A stretch of DNA of 64,000 bases. Source: an uncultured Bacteroidales bacterium (GTDB lineage: Bacteria > Bacteroidota > Bacteroidia > Bacteroidales > F082). The notes beneath the pieces were generated by a model, which saw only the letters and a program-made list of their open reading frames with translations, was not told the origin of the DNA and searched no databases. This document shows positions 19,501 through 26,543 of this stretch, piece after piece. A program made the translations under genes and the position numbers. Every line of letters begins with the position of its first letter. Position 1 is the stretch's first letter. The DNA is taken from positions 83,724-147,723 of the forward strand of contig CAJOHD010000009.1 of assembly GCA_905234275.1 (NCBI GenBank), written 5' to 3'.

Positions 19501-20679
19501 TAATCCTGTGAGGTATGATGTCACCGTGTTGAGATTGCGGATCTGTGTCGTGTCCATGTTTTGTACAAGGTCGTTGGCTGAGTTATCCGGATAAGCTTGT
19601 CCTTGATAAATGAGTGGATGGACCTTGTCGTGGTTGTAAATCCATTCGTCTTTACCTTCGCCTATATCGGTGAATGCCACGATGTTACGGCAGTCTTCGA
19701 AGTTCGAGCTGGTGTTTGTGACCCACACCTCGATTTTCGTGATGTTGATGTCGGATGTCACCGTTGGCAACGTTGCGAGTGCCGCTTCGTAGTTGTCGCG
19801 GAAATACTGGCTGAGGAAGAAGTGCCTGTTCTCTTCATAATCAATAGCTTCGAGTTCGAAGCTCTGAGTAAGTGCGCCGCCGCTGACAGCGATGTTTTGT
19901 GTCTCACTATCCTGATATGAGGCGATAGCTGTGACTGTCGTCTTACCGAATTTCAGCTTGGTTTTAAAACCGAAAAGTGATTGAGTACCAGTGATTAAGG
20001 TACTTTGCAGAGGCATGCTGACGTTACCTGCTTCGATGAGTTGCAGGATGTCGTCTTCATCGCCTTCGTATTTCAGGGTGAATTTATTTTCGAAAGAGAA
20101 CTGTGTCTTGGTGTTGTAGCTCATCTTAAACTGGATCTTCTCGCCGATTTTGGCGGAAGCGCTGAGCTGGATGTTCTCCGTGAAGTCGAAGTTGGTGGTT
20201 CTTTGTTGTGCCACGGTCAACGAAGGGTCGCGGCGGCGCTGGTATTTCACACCGAATGTCACGTCGGCGGAACCTTGCAGCTTGATGTCGATGGTGTTAC
20301 TGCCGAAAATCTTGTCGAACACCTTGCCGCCAACATAGATAGGAGGTATCAGTGAGTTAGCGTTGCTGGTGCCCATAGCCGACTCGCGGCGATCTTTCCA
20401 ATAGTCTTTGATGGCTTGTTTTTGAACGAAATTGGAATACTGCTCCTGTGTCATGATGTACGGCTCGCGGTAGGTGAAGTCGCCGATTTTGCTGACGAAG
20501 ACATATTGTCCGGTTATCGGGTCGTACTCTATGGTGCGGGTGATGTTATCAGGATCTTTAAGCTGGATGCCGGTCTGCTCGCCTTGACCAAATGGGTCAT
20601 CGTTGCTCTGCGCGTTGGCGGTGTAGCCGAGGCAGACCAGTGAAAGGGTTAAAATATATATTAACTTCCTGATAATCAT
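13573..20679 (-). CDS. sprA: SprA/Sov, outer-membrane translocon of the type IX secretion system
   Basis: SprA forms the very large outer-membrane barrel through which folded T9SS cargo leaves the periplasm. The 2368-residue length is normal for the family. A signal peptide ends TANAQS. The N-terminal region contains an FDKIFGSNTIDIKLQG segment, followed by long alternating beta-strand sequence with many Tyr/Asn/Thr, including DDFEGAKSTIDM in the middle and a C-terminal strand FAGITARFSLSQ. It lies nine bases after ruvA and is followed by gcvH and vanZ. Its substrates are very probably the many sorting-domain proteins at 33551-35137 and 41407-64000. Other T9SS core genes are not in this window. 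Confidence 0.95.
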   Translation of the reverse strand: MIIRKLIYILTLSLVCLGYTANAQSNDDPFGQGEQTGIQLKDPDNITRTIEYDPITGQYVFVSKIGDFTYREPYIMTQEQYSNFVQKQAIKDYWKDRRESAMGTSNANSLIPPIYVGGKVFDKIFGSNTIDIKLQGSADVTFGVKYQRRRDPSLTVAQQRTTNFDFTENIQLSASAKIGEKIQFKMSYNTKTQFSFENKFTLKYEGDEDDILQLIEAGNVSMPLQSTLITGTQSLFGFKTKLKFGKTTVTAIASYQDSETQNIAVSGGALTQSFELEAIDYEENRHFFLSQYFRDNYEAALATLPTVTSDINITKIEVWVTNTSSNFEDCRNIVAFTDIGEGKDEWIYNHDKVHPLIYQGQAYPDNSANDLVQNMDTTQIRNLNTVTSYLTGLGYTSGRDFEKIQKARKLSANEYSVNRKLGFITLNITLNSNQTLAVAYQYTVIGQDGVFQVGEFSDQGIQEPNLLTAKMLKSTTVNTKMPMWNLMMKNVYNIRAYQVAALNFTMDILYLGNDNGVATGYFADAPDDIREYSLLNLMGMDRLNSQNNPIEGGDGIFDFINGAATNGGTINASNGRIYFTVLEPFGSQIRNKIFPNDPVLADKYAYDSLYTLTKVMAQQYTDKNKYRLEGRYTSSSGSEINLNALNVQPGSVRVTAGGVPLVENVDYTVDYTLGRVTILNEALLNSGTTINVSLENNTALSTIRKTYLGARVEHEINPTFIIGGTILHLSERAYTTKVNYNDEPISNTIYGFDVNYQTESQWLTDVLDKLPLYETKTMSRVTVSGEFARFIQGINKSAGQTGTSYIDDFEGAKSTIDMHQWNFWHLASTPQNQSNLFPEGASSGLANGKNRAKLAWYTIDQSVFYDRYGNLLPPNITNEELSDNRVRQILLTEIYPNKDIQAGTSTNMSVLNLAYYPKERGPYNYDTDNLNEDGTFDNPEDRWGGIMRAIESSDFNSTNVEYIEFWMMDPFYEGMDQTNIGQLYFNLGDVSEDILRDGRKAYEHGLPTTAVVENVDTTVWGRVPSLQALVNAFNSDPSSRQYQDIGYDGLQDNDERSFFADFINTMRTKVNATAFDQISTDPSSDNYHYFRGSDFDSDPVYSSILERYKKYNGNEGNSPSETEYTEDYTTNNSTLPDQEDINGDNTLSESENYYQYVIDLDPAKMRTSGQNFISDIHEAVVQVADGTTRRVNWYQFRIPVREPSRVVGNIEGFSSIRFMRMFLKGFKDDIVLRFATLDLVRGEWRTYTNAIQAPGEYQPGDQTNHTVFEMSAVNVEENSGRYPVPYCIPPGIEQEVYTGATSTVRQNEQALQLTVKNLVDGDARGVYKTTEFDFRFYKKLKMFVHAESFSESDPVYDDEVTAFIRFGSDLTDNYYEYEVPLKMTPWGTSITDEYAIWPESNNFEIEFDKVVNVKSNRNTAIANGNTEIKVNRLYTEPDGKNTIKVLGNPTISEVRSMMIGVRNPKKDSEVPQDKSVILWVNELRMTDLSSDGGYAATGRVEAYLADLGRVTVAGSYKSAGYGSLETKITQNDQRAQRYYSVGADLDLGKFMAPEKSGMTVPVHFDHNNTTITPEYNPLDPDVKLKRSLQDLDQHGKDSLNDLSRDVTTQTNFNVTNMRKNRVGSKKPHFWDVENLNASYAYTNQEQSSPDLEYNRQKSHRGGIGYTYSTGAKPWTPFAKKKWASSQYMQLFKDFNLYYLPKSFSFNTEMYRQIHTQKMRNKSSGLILLKETTAKTWDWTRNYDFRYDITKNLNFTYNAATQAYIYEPAGNPERDSDEWKANRDTVRDELLSFGSISRFNQTVKLNYTIPINKVPFCDWLGSTINYTGNYRWIANSRYTQVRQGNTIENDNNVQFTATADLTKLYNRSTYLKNLMSPRRTNNNNRNNNRSREKVNDSIQKKEKKESTNIGKAIADNTLRIIFCVKKISFTYSKNAGVSLPGFMTEPSMLGMDHTWAPGLGFVIGQNNDVLNTAINKGWLTTDSTFNRPYTKRMSETYNYKVTMEPFTDFSIEVTGNRTYAENFSEYFRADEMGIFQFYTPTTGGNYSISYLMTATSFADGDKLFNNLREYRLEIANRLAHENSTWVNMGEPYIDDESTGERYPYGYTSNSQEVLTYAFLAAYSGQSPNSVSFGLFQKVALPNWNIKFTGLTKIPALKKYFKTITLTHGYKSTFSISAWSNDINYDANNDMAVYTGTNTRIPQYDMSQILISEQYTPLLGINLAFTNSLTPSIEYKKSRTVTLGFSNNQITEVNGREIVIGCGYTFKDLGFSISLFDGSGSKKVSNDLKIKLDLGFRRDKTTLRSIDEGNSQISSGQDKINIYLTGDYTLSQRLGMQVFFKYDMTNPFIANAYKTTNVFAGITARFSLSQ

Positions 20680-20688
20680 GCTGTTCTA

Positions 20689-21273
20689 TTATAAAAGTCT
20701 CAGTGATTCCTTGATGAGATCCTCCACAGTAGGGTTTTCCATCTGTTTGAGGAGCTTGTCCAATGTCTTCTCGATACTCGTCTTGTTGAAACCTAAGACC
20801 ATTAATGCAGATAACGCTTCATCTTTCAATGTATTGTGTCCGACAGGTGAAATTTCATCACCGCCCGCCTCGAGTTTCCCGACCTTGTCGTGGAGGTCGA
20901 CGACGATGCGCTGTGCTGTCTTTGCGCCGATGCCTTTAACACCCTGAATCATCCGGATATTGTTGGTGGCGATGGCGTCCATTGCTTCTTTCACTGTCAT
21001 CGACGACAATATGAGGCGGGCGGTGTTGCATCCCACTCCCGACACCGTGATGAGCTGAAGGAAGAGTTCACGCTCGGCCTCGGTGTAGAATCCGTACAGA
21101 GTATGCGCGTCTTCACGTATCGCGAGATGCACAAACAGCTTCACGTGCTGCTGCTCGCCAATCGCCGTAAAGGTGTTCAAGGTAATGTTAATCAAATATC
21201 CAATCCCTTGATTATCAAGCACTACGTAAGTCGGATTTTTCTCAACAACGGTTCCCGAAATGAAACTATACAT
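20689..21273 (-). CDS. ruvA: Holliday junction branch-migration protein RuvA
   Basis: RuvA binds Holliday junctions and loads the RuvB motor. The 194-residue protein has the OB-fold N-terminal domain (1-64), two helix-hairpin-helix motifs (VSGVGCNTAR and VKGIGAKTAQR) and the C-terminal RuvB-contact domain (about 145-194). The acidic, Gly-containing linker near 135-142 is usual. It starts the ruvA-sprA unit. RuvB and RuvC are not nearby. Confidence 0.96.
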   Translation of the reverse strand: MYSFISGTVVEKNPTYVVLDNQGIGYLINITLNTFTAIGEQQHVKLFVHLAIREDAHTLYGFYTEAERELFLQLITVSGVGCNTARLILSSMTVKEAMDAIATNNIRMIQGVKGIGAKTAQRIVVDLHDKVGKLEAGGDEISPVGHNTLKDEALSALMVLGFNKTSIEKTLDKLLKQMENPTVEDLIKESLRLL

Positions 21274-21303
21274 ATCAAAAATTGCCTATTATCTTAAAAC
21301 TTG

Positions 21304-21311
21304 CAAAAATA
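21304..21311 (-). promoter_or_regulatory. -7 promoter box for ruvA-sprA
   Basis: The minus strand reads TATTTTTG, 31 bases upstream of the ruvA ATG, and fits TAnnTTTG. It would also drive sprA, which has no gap of its own for a promoter. Confidence 0.55.
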
Positions 21312-21379
21312 GTAAAAAAATTGATATTGGAATTAAGGAATTTTTAATAAATTTGCAAAGTGATTTTCATCATTTTGAT

Positions 21380-21530
21380 GAGATTCCTCCCTTCGGTCGG
21401 AATGACAATGCGATAATTTGATTAATGAGGCGCGGCATAATGTAACTGATGAATTTGCGAGAACAGTCAAGCCGCGCCATAATAAAACAGAAAACGTTGT
21501 CATTCCGAGCACGTAGTGCGAGGAAACTCA
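21380..21530. repeat. Inverted pair of REP-like units with a nested GC-rich inverted repeat
   Basis: Two related units face each other: 21380-21406 forward and 21499-21530 inverted. Between them GGCGCGGC (21429-21436) pairs with GCCGCGCC (21471-21478). The block fills the divergent ruvA/pfk gap and could fold into a large cruciform or RNA hairpin, or be a small non-autonomous mobile unit. Confidence 0.55.
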
Positions 21531-21569
21531 AATGAGAGTTTAAATTTTGAATTTTTAAATTAAGAAAAT

Positions 21570-22790
21570 ATGAAATCAATAGTTATTCTCGCCGGCGGCG
21601 GTCCGGCACCAGGCATCAACACGGTGGTGAGCACTGTGGCAAAGACATTTTTAAACGACGGTTTCCGTGTGATCGGACTACATGAAGGATATAAAAACCT
21701 GTTCAAACCGAATCCGAGGACTGTCGACATCGACTTCCTCTATGCCGACCAGATCATGAAGATGGGAGGCTCGGCGTTGCAGATGAGCCGTTACAAACCG
21801 AAAGACGAGGAGTTTAACGTTGATTTCTTCGTGAAAAACGATGTAAACCTTTTGGTGACCATCGGTGGTGACGATACCGCTTCGACAGCGAACCGCATCT
21901 CTAAGTTCTTGATGAAGAACAATGTACACGTTCAGAACATCCATGTGCCGAAGACCATCGACAACGACCTTCCGTTGCCAGAAGGCAGCCCGACATTTGG
22001 ATATTATTCAGCAAAAGAGGCGGGTGTGAAGATTTTGCAGACCGTCTACGAAGATGCGCGCACCAGCGGCAACTGGTTTGTTGTGTCGGCAATGGGTCGT
22101 GAGGCTGGTCACCTCGCATTCGGCATGGGCTACGCTTGCCATTACCCTATGATCATCATCCCGGAGATGTTCTACAAGACAGAGGTAACATTCGAAAAGA
22201 TTTTGAAGCTCATCATCAGCTCGATGATCAAACGAAAGATGTTGGGTGTCAATTACGGCGTGGCGAGCGTTTCAGAAGGCGTTTTCCACTTCATGACTGA
22301 CGAGGAGATTCAGAATTCGGGTGTGAACTTCACCTACGACGAGCATGGACATCCGGAGCTTGGCAACGTCAGTAAGGCTCACATTTTCAATATGTTACTG
22401 CAGCAGCGCTTGAAGCTTCTCGGCTTGAACATCAAGAGCCGTCCGGTGGAAGTAGGTTATGAAATCCGTTGCGTCGATCCTTGCGCTTTCGATTTGCAAT
22501 ATTGCTCAATCCTCGGCTACGGCGTGAAGAAGCTGTTCGATATGGGCATCACTGGCGCCATGGTCACCGCCGACCCGAAAGGTCAGGTCAGCCCGCTGTA
22601 TCTGAAAGATGTGGAAGACGAGAACGGCAAGGTGAAACCACGTCTCGTGAACATGCAAGGCGAGAAGGCAAAATTAGTGTTCAACCATTGCATGCAGTAC
22701 ATCACTCCAGCCGACTACGAAGGAGCGAAGAAATTCGTTGAAAACCCTGAGGAATACGATTTCAGGAAGATTCTGAATTGGGCGGAATAG
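21570..22790 (+). CDS. 6-phosphofructokinase, probably pyrophosphate-dependent
   Basis: It phosphorylates fructose 6-phosphate at the entry of glycolysis. The 406-residue chain starts with the glycine loop LAGGGPAPGIN. GGDD at 99-102 and PKTIDND at 127-133 carry the Asp and Lys that mark pyrophosphate-dependent enzymes; ATP enzymes usually have GGDGS and PGTIDND. This fits an energy-saving anaerobic glycolysis that also uses pyruvate:ferredoxin oxidoreductase. The reaction could be reversible in vivo. It stands alone with a strong terminator after it. The family is certain; the phosphoryl donor is inferred from those residues. Confidence 0.92.
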   Translation: MKSIVILAGGGPAPGINTVVSTVAKTFLNDGFRVIGLHEGYKNLFKPNPRTVDIDFLYADQIMKMGGSALQMSRYKPKDEEFNVDFFVKNDVNLLVTIGGDDTASTANRISKFLMKNNVHVQNIHVPKTIDNDLPLPEGSPTFGYYSAKEAGVKILQTVYEDARTSGNWFVVSAMGREAGHLAFGMGYACHYPMIIIPEMFYKTEVTFEKILKLIISSMIKRKMLGVNYGVASVSEGVFHFMTDEEIQNSGVNFTYDEHGHPELGNVSKAHIFNMLLQQRLKLLGLNIKSRPVEVGYEIRCVDPCAFDLQYCSILGYGVKKLFDMGITGAMVTADPKGQVSPLYLKDVEDENGKVKPRLVNMQGEKAKLVFNHCMQYITPADYEGAKKFVENPEEYDFRKILNWAE

Positions 22791-22838
22791 TTTAGAGTTG
22801 AGAGTGTAGAGTTTAGAGTAGTTGAAAGTTTAAAGTAG

Positions 22839-22869
22839 GGACGTCGCGCGCGGCGTCCCATTTTTTTTA
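22839..22869 (+). terminator. Intrinsic terminator after the phosphofructokinase gene
   Basis: A GC-rich stem (GGGACG pairing with CGTCCC, with GC-rich inner bases) is followed by eight T residues. Before it lies a purine-rich stretch with repeated GAGTTTAGAGT-like units, which looks like spacer. Confidence 0.85.
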
Positions 22870-22899
22870 TTATTCGAGGTTGATTATTGATAAATTTAT

Positions 22900-23433
22900 C
22901 TATTCATATCGTGAATATACACGATCTTTGTAATTATGTGTATTGTTTCTATATAAACGTGAATACACACTATCACCAACACATTCTCTGACTCCTACAA
23001 AAAATCTATCGAATAAATCATAAATTGTAGTATAAGAAAACTCAAAGGTTACAAGAGTATCTGAAAAAGTTTTTCTTTGTATATAATCATAGTAATATTC
23101 TGGACCAAAGACTTTGACTTTATAATTATCGTTAAAATTAATATCTAATGTATCATTCTTACCACAATTGTAACATAATATTACGGAATCATTGCTTTTA
23201 AAAGTTACAAGAACGTCAGGTTGATATTGTTCATAATGCATTTGAATAAAATTCTCTTTAGGAGGATTTTTATCTTCATATTTTCCAAATATGATATAAT
23301 CTTTCCAAACAGTTACAACTTTTCCGTTTGGAGATTTATAATACTGTTTTGTATTTCGTCCAGTACAACTTACCAGCAAAACTGAAATAATTGTTGCTAG
23401 GATAATTGTGATTTTTGAGAGATGGTTTTTCAT
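22900..23433 (-). CDS. Lipoprotein of unknown function
   Basis: This 177-residue protein has a lipoprotein signal peptide with the lipobox LLVSC (Cys23). The mature domain is rich in Tyr, Phe and Asp, contains a CYNCGK pair of cysteines, and is predicted to be beta-rich. I do not recognise a family. It lies 13 bases downstream of hicA on the same strand and may be transcribed from the hicBA promoter. It is AT-rich compared with nearby metabolic genes, which suggests accessory DNA. Confidence 0.55.
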   Translation of the reverse strand: MKNHLSKITIILATIISVLLVSCTGRNTKQYYKSPNGKVVTVWKDYIIFGKYEDKNPPKENFIQMHYEQYQPDVLVTFKSNDSVILCYNCGKNDTLDINFNDNYKVKVFGPEYYYDYIQRKTFSDTLVTFEFSYTTIYDLFDRFFVGVRECVGDSVYSRLYRNNTHNYKDRVYSRYE

Positions 23434-23446
23434 ATTTTATTGTTTT

Positions 23447-23641
23447 TCAATTATTTCCAATCTTTGGAATATCCAATTCTTTGCAAATCTCCTTTGCGAG
23501 ATAATCGTTGATATCAGGATGTCGTGGGATTGTCGCCATTTTGCCGTTTTTATTGTTGATGTAAACGCTGTGGCGACTGCCTTCTCTTAATAATGTACAT
23601 CCGTTTGCAAAAATATGTTTCAGTAAAAGGTTTCGTTTCAT
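23447..23641 (-). CDS. hicA: HicA-family toxin (mRNA interferase)
   Basis: HicA toxins are small double-stranded-RNA-binding-fold RNases that cut mRNA until blocked by HicB. The 64-residue length is usual. The catalytic histidine is His24 in EGSRHSVY, and the tail IPRHPDINDYLAKEICKEL is the usual helix with key residues P, H, D and I. Here the antitoxin gene comes first and the toxin follows one base later. Confidence 0.85.
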   Translation of the reverse strand: MKRNLLLKHIFANGCTLLREGSRHSVYINNKNGKMATIPRHPDINDYLAKEICKELDIPKIGNN

Positions 23642-23642
23642 A

Positions 23643-23861
23643 TCATGCCATTGCTAGTTTTCTGTAAAAGATTCGTTCTCCAGAATACTCGGTTTTTAAT
23701 TGATCCCGATAACATTCCAATACCAAATGTATTGCATCTTTCATGTTTTCCATGAGTTCGTCAAGTGTCATGCCTTGGCTCATAGCGGCTGGAATCTGCA
23801 GACATTTCCCTGTATACCAACCACTTTTCTCATCTTTATGAATTAAAACAGTATATTCCAT
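23643..23861 (-). CDS. hicB: HicB-family antitoxin
   Basis: The 72-residue protein has the partial RNase-H fold of HicB: YTVLIHKDEKSGWYTGKC, then a helix with TLDELMENMKDAI. It neutralises HicA. It is short and lacks the C-terminal helix-turn-helix or ribbon-helix-helix domain found in longer HicB proteins, so autoregulation may be weak or need HicA. It is encoded first in the pair. Confidence 0.85.
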   Translation of the reverse strand: MEYTVLIHKDEKSGWYTGKCLQIPAAMSQGMTLDELMENMKDAIHLVLECYRDQLKTEYSGERIFYRKLAMA

Positions 23862-23882
23862 ATATGTTGATCTTTATTTTTG

Positions 23883-23890
23883 CAAAAATA
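23883..23890 (-). promoter_or_regulatory. -7 promoter box for hicBA
   Basis: The minus strand reads TATTTTTG, 22 bases upstream of the hicB ATG, matching TAnnTTTG. Confidence 0.5.
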
Positions 23891-23950
23891 CAACTTTTTT
23901 CTGAAAAAGTCAATAAAAATGTAAAAAAACCACAGAACAACTGTTAACTG

Positions 23951-25219
23951 TCAACTGATAACTAATTGCAGCGTGCTTCTGCTTCTTTGTTCCACAAAAA
24001 CCTCTTTTCCTTTGATGAATTCTTTTTCGATGCCGTTTTTGTAGTGGCGAATTGTAAATAATTGTAAGCCATTATTATATCGGATGATGAACGACTGTTC
24101 GAGGGAGGCGATGAGCTGTGTGAGCTTGCGCTCGTTCTCGTCGAAGCAGATGGAGAGGTTCAAGGCCGACGTCTGAATCATGTTGGCGTGGATGTTCAGC
24201 TCGTTTAGCATGCCGAAGAGGATGCCGAGGTTTTGCTCGTTCATGAAGGAATAGTCGCGCGGACGGATGGTTACAAGAGTCTGGTTGTCTTTCACGATGA
24301 ACGACGGGATGTATTTGATGAATTCGTCGCTGCCGTCAACGATGGTTGGCTCCAATGAGGCGTCGAGGAAGCAGCGTACTTTCAACGGGATGTTCTTGTT
24401 TTGCAAAGGTTTTGTCGTCTTCGGGTGCAGAACTGTGGCACCGTAAAACGTCAACTCGGTGGCTTCGGAGTAGGAGAGATGCGGAATCTTCTCGGTGTGT
24501 TCGAAGCGTTTCGGGTCGGCGTTACGCACTCCGTCGACGTCTTTCCAAACTGATAACTCTTTGGCGTTGAGTAAGTTGGCAAATATAGCGCCCGTGTAGT
24601 CGGAGCCTTCGCGACCAAGGGTGGTTGTCACCACAGGTTTTGTCGATGAGCCAATGAAACCTTGCACAATATACATCGTTCCGTCGTGTTCCTCCTGTAG
24701 TTTCTGAATCCTCAGTCGGCTCTCGTCAAAGTCGACGTTCGCGGAACGGAAAGTGTGGTCGGTGATGATATATTGGCGAGCGTCAAGGAGTTTGTTGGCG
24801 ATGCCGTTGTCGTTCAAGTAAGCCGAAATTATTGTTGTCGACAACATCTCGCCGAAACTGATGGTCTGGTCGTACTGATAATCGTAGTCGTAGCCCGTTT
24901 CCTGAAGATTGAGATACAAATCCAAAAACAGGTTTGTAACTGCTTCAAACACAGGATGTTCGGTATCGTTATTGAAAAGCTCGAGCATGATTTTCTCATG
25001 ATATTCCATTAGGTCTTTGAGGGCGCCTATCGGCAGATGACCGTCGGCGTCACGGAATTCCTTGAGCACCTTCTCGATGCCGTTTGTAGTCTTTCCCATT
25101 GCCGAGATGACAAGCATCAAATCGCTACGGTCCTCATTTTCAAGGATATGCTTGAGATTTCTGACAGCGTCGGCATCTTTGACTGACGCCCCACCGAACT
25201 TATAGACACGATTTATCAT
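23951..25219 (-). CDS. Aspartate kinase
   Basis: It makes aspartyl phosphate from aspartate and ATP, the first step to lysine, threonine, methionine and diaminopimelate. The 422-residue monofunctional form has the N-terminal KFGGASV loop (7-13), the TTLGREGSDYTGA substrate and nucleotide site, and WKDVDGVRNADP. The C-terminal part from about 300 carries two ACT-type regulatory domains (LVTIRPRDYSF and following). The usual Thr of KFGGTS is Ala here, seen in some Bacteroidota enzymes. The rest of the pathway is not local. A -7 box lies just upstream. Confidence 0.93.
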   Translation of the reverse strand: MINRVYKFGGASVKDADAVRNLKHILENEDRSDLMLVISAMGKTTNGIEKVLKEFRDADGHLPIGALKDLMEYHEKIMLELFNNDTEHPVFEAVTNLFLDLYLNLQETGYDYDYQYDQTISFGEMLSTTIISAYLNDNGIANKLLDARQYIITDHTFRSANVDFDESRLRIQKLQEEHDGTMYIVQGFIGSSTKPVVTTTLGREGSDYTGAIFANLLNAKELSVWKDVDGVRNADPKRFEHTEKIPHLSYSEATELTFYGATVLHPKTTKPLQNKNIPLKVRCFLDASLEPTIVDGSDEFIKYIPSFIVKDNQTLVTIRPRDYSFMNEQNLGILFGMLNELNIHANMIQTSALNLSICFDENERKLTQLIASLEQSFIIRYNNGLQLFTIRHYKNGIEKEFIKGKEVFVEQRSRSTLQLVIS

Positions 25220-25249
25220 GACGAAATTCTATTTTTCAAAATAACGTCA

Positions 25250-25257
25250 CAAAGATA
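25250..25257 (-). promoter_or_regulatory. -7 promoter box for the aspartate kinase gene
   Basis: The minus strand reads TATCTTTG, 31 bases upstream of the ATG, and matches TAnnTTTG well. Confidence 0.6.
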
Positions 25258-25278
25258 AGGAATATTTTAATTTTTAAA

Positions 25279-25379
25279 AACATTAATTACCATCAATTGG
25301 CCATTAATTTTTCATTAATTAAATTTGTTCTAAAAATAATTAATGGTCGATTAACGGTTAATTAACGGTAATTAATGTT
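25279..25379. repeat. Nested AT-rich inverted repeat, about 100 bases
   Basis: The outer arms are perfect over 13 bases (AACATTAATTACC at 25279-25291 and its complement at 25367-25379). Inner arms at 25299-25309 and 25338-25348 pair with one mismatch. It lies between the gate protein stop and the aspartate kinase promoter. It may be a transcription end, an operator region or a small mobile element remnant. Confidence 0.6.
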
Positions 25380-25385
25380 GTTCTT

Positions 25386-26534
25386 TTAGAATATAAGTGC
25401 TAATAAAACGTAGATCCAGTGGGCTGACACTCCTGCTACCAGGCCGCCTATTGTGTGGGCGCCGATGGCCTTAGGGATGAGCTCACGGTGTCCGAGTGAG
25501 TCGAGCATTGCTGTGTGTGTGCTCAAGAATCCGCTCCAGCACATTCCGATGGCTGTGCACACTGCGATGGCGTTGTTGTCGACGATACCTTCGGCGATGA
25601 ACTTCGGCAGCAGACCGAGAGCAGCGCCGACAGCGCCTAATGATGTGATCGGGAATGCCACGAGTTCAGGGTTCTGGAATCCGAAGAGCCAGTCGAACAC
25701 GAAGTCGATCTTGCCAGCGAGATAAGGTAACACCGGTACGCCTTCGTAAGCCACGCCGCTGTATTCTGCACCCGTTGCCGGTCCGAAGGTCATCATCATG
25801 ACCACTGTTGAGATGATGAGCACGCCAGGGATGATGGCCAAGCCGATGGCCACTCCTTCCTTGCCGCCATCGAGGATGGCGTCAAGGAAACGCAGGAACA
25901 CGTTACCTTCTGACTTGAATGAGATCTTCTGCTCATCGCCGCCATCAGGGTTCTCGAGAGCGTCAAGCTCAGGATATGACTTCAAGGTGAAACGCTGCAT
26001 AAGCCTTGTAGATACTATACTTCCGATGATGGCGCCAAGCAAGCCGACCAAAGCTCCCTTCAAGAAACCGAGACCGAGCATATAGAAAATCACCACCAAT
26101 CCCATGCCGAAAGCAGTACCAAAGTTCGTCAGAGAGGCGAGCTGGTATTTCTTGAAATAATGCGAGAAATATTTATCTTTCGACAAGGTGATAATGGCAG
26201 GGTTATCTGACAAAAACGTGAGGATTCCGCCAAGAGCCGCCACGCCCGGAAGGTTGTAGATAGGCTTCATCAAGGGACGCAGGATGTACTCGATGAGTCG
26301 TACCACGCCGAACTCGACGAGAAGCTTACCGAGAGCGCCTGATACCACGCACACCGCCATCAGGAAGAACACCGTCTCCAGAAGGAGATGATACGAGGTT
26401 TGCATGATGGTGTTGAGCATGTTGGCTGTGCCCATCCGAGTGCCGAGGAATCCGAAAAAGACGGCGAAAATCAACAGGAAAATACCTGCCTCAAGACGTC
26501 TTTTGCTTAAAAATTGCCATTGTCTTATTTTCAT
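25386..26534 (-). CDS. Multi-spanning membrane protein with nucleoside-recognition (Gate) domains
   Basis: The 382-residue protein has about nine to ten hydrophobic helices. LTFLSDNPAIITL and a second half with GVLIISTVVMMM and VAFPITSLGAVGAALGLLP resemble the paired Gate domains of the nucleoside-recognition family of membrane proteins (the CD0519/CD1768-like group). The transported substrate, if any, is unknown. It lies nine bases after a porin gene on the same strand, so the two could form an outer/inner-membrane uptake pair. That pairing is inferred from spacing only. Confidence 0.7.
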   Translation of the reverse strand: MKIRQWQFLSKRRLEAGIFLLIFAVFFGFLGTRMGTANMLNTIMQTSYHLLLETVFFLMAVCVVSGALGKLLVEFGVVRLIEYILRPLMKPIYNLPGVAALGGILTFLSDNPAIITLSKDKYFSHYFKKYQLASLTNFGTAFGMGLVVIFYMLGLGFLKGALVGLLGAIIGSIVSTRLMQRFTLKSYPELDALENPDGGDEQKISFKSEGNVFLRFLDAILDGGKEGVAIGLAIIPGVLIISTVVMMMTFGPATGAEYSGVAYEGVPVLPYLAGKIDFVFDWLFGFQNPELVAFPITSLGAVGAALGLLPKFIAEGIVDNNAIAVCTAIGMCWSGFLSTHTAMLDSLGHRELIPKAIGAHTIGGLVAGVSAHWIYVLLALIF

Positions 26535-26543
26535 AATAAAGTA

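Noticed and set aside
21370..21579. 69-codon frame between ruvA and pfk
   Set aside because: It is made entirely of the inverted REP-like pair and leader of pfk, so it is a repeat translation, not a gene.
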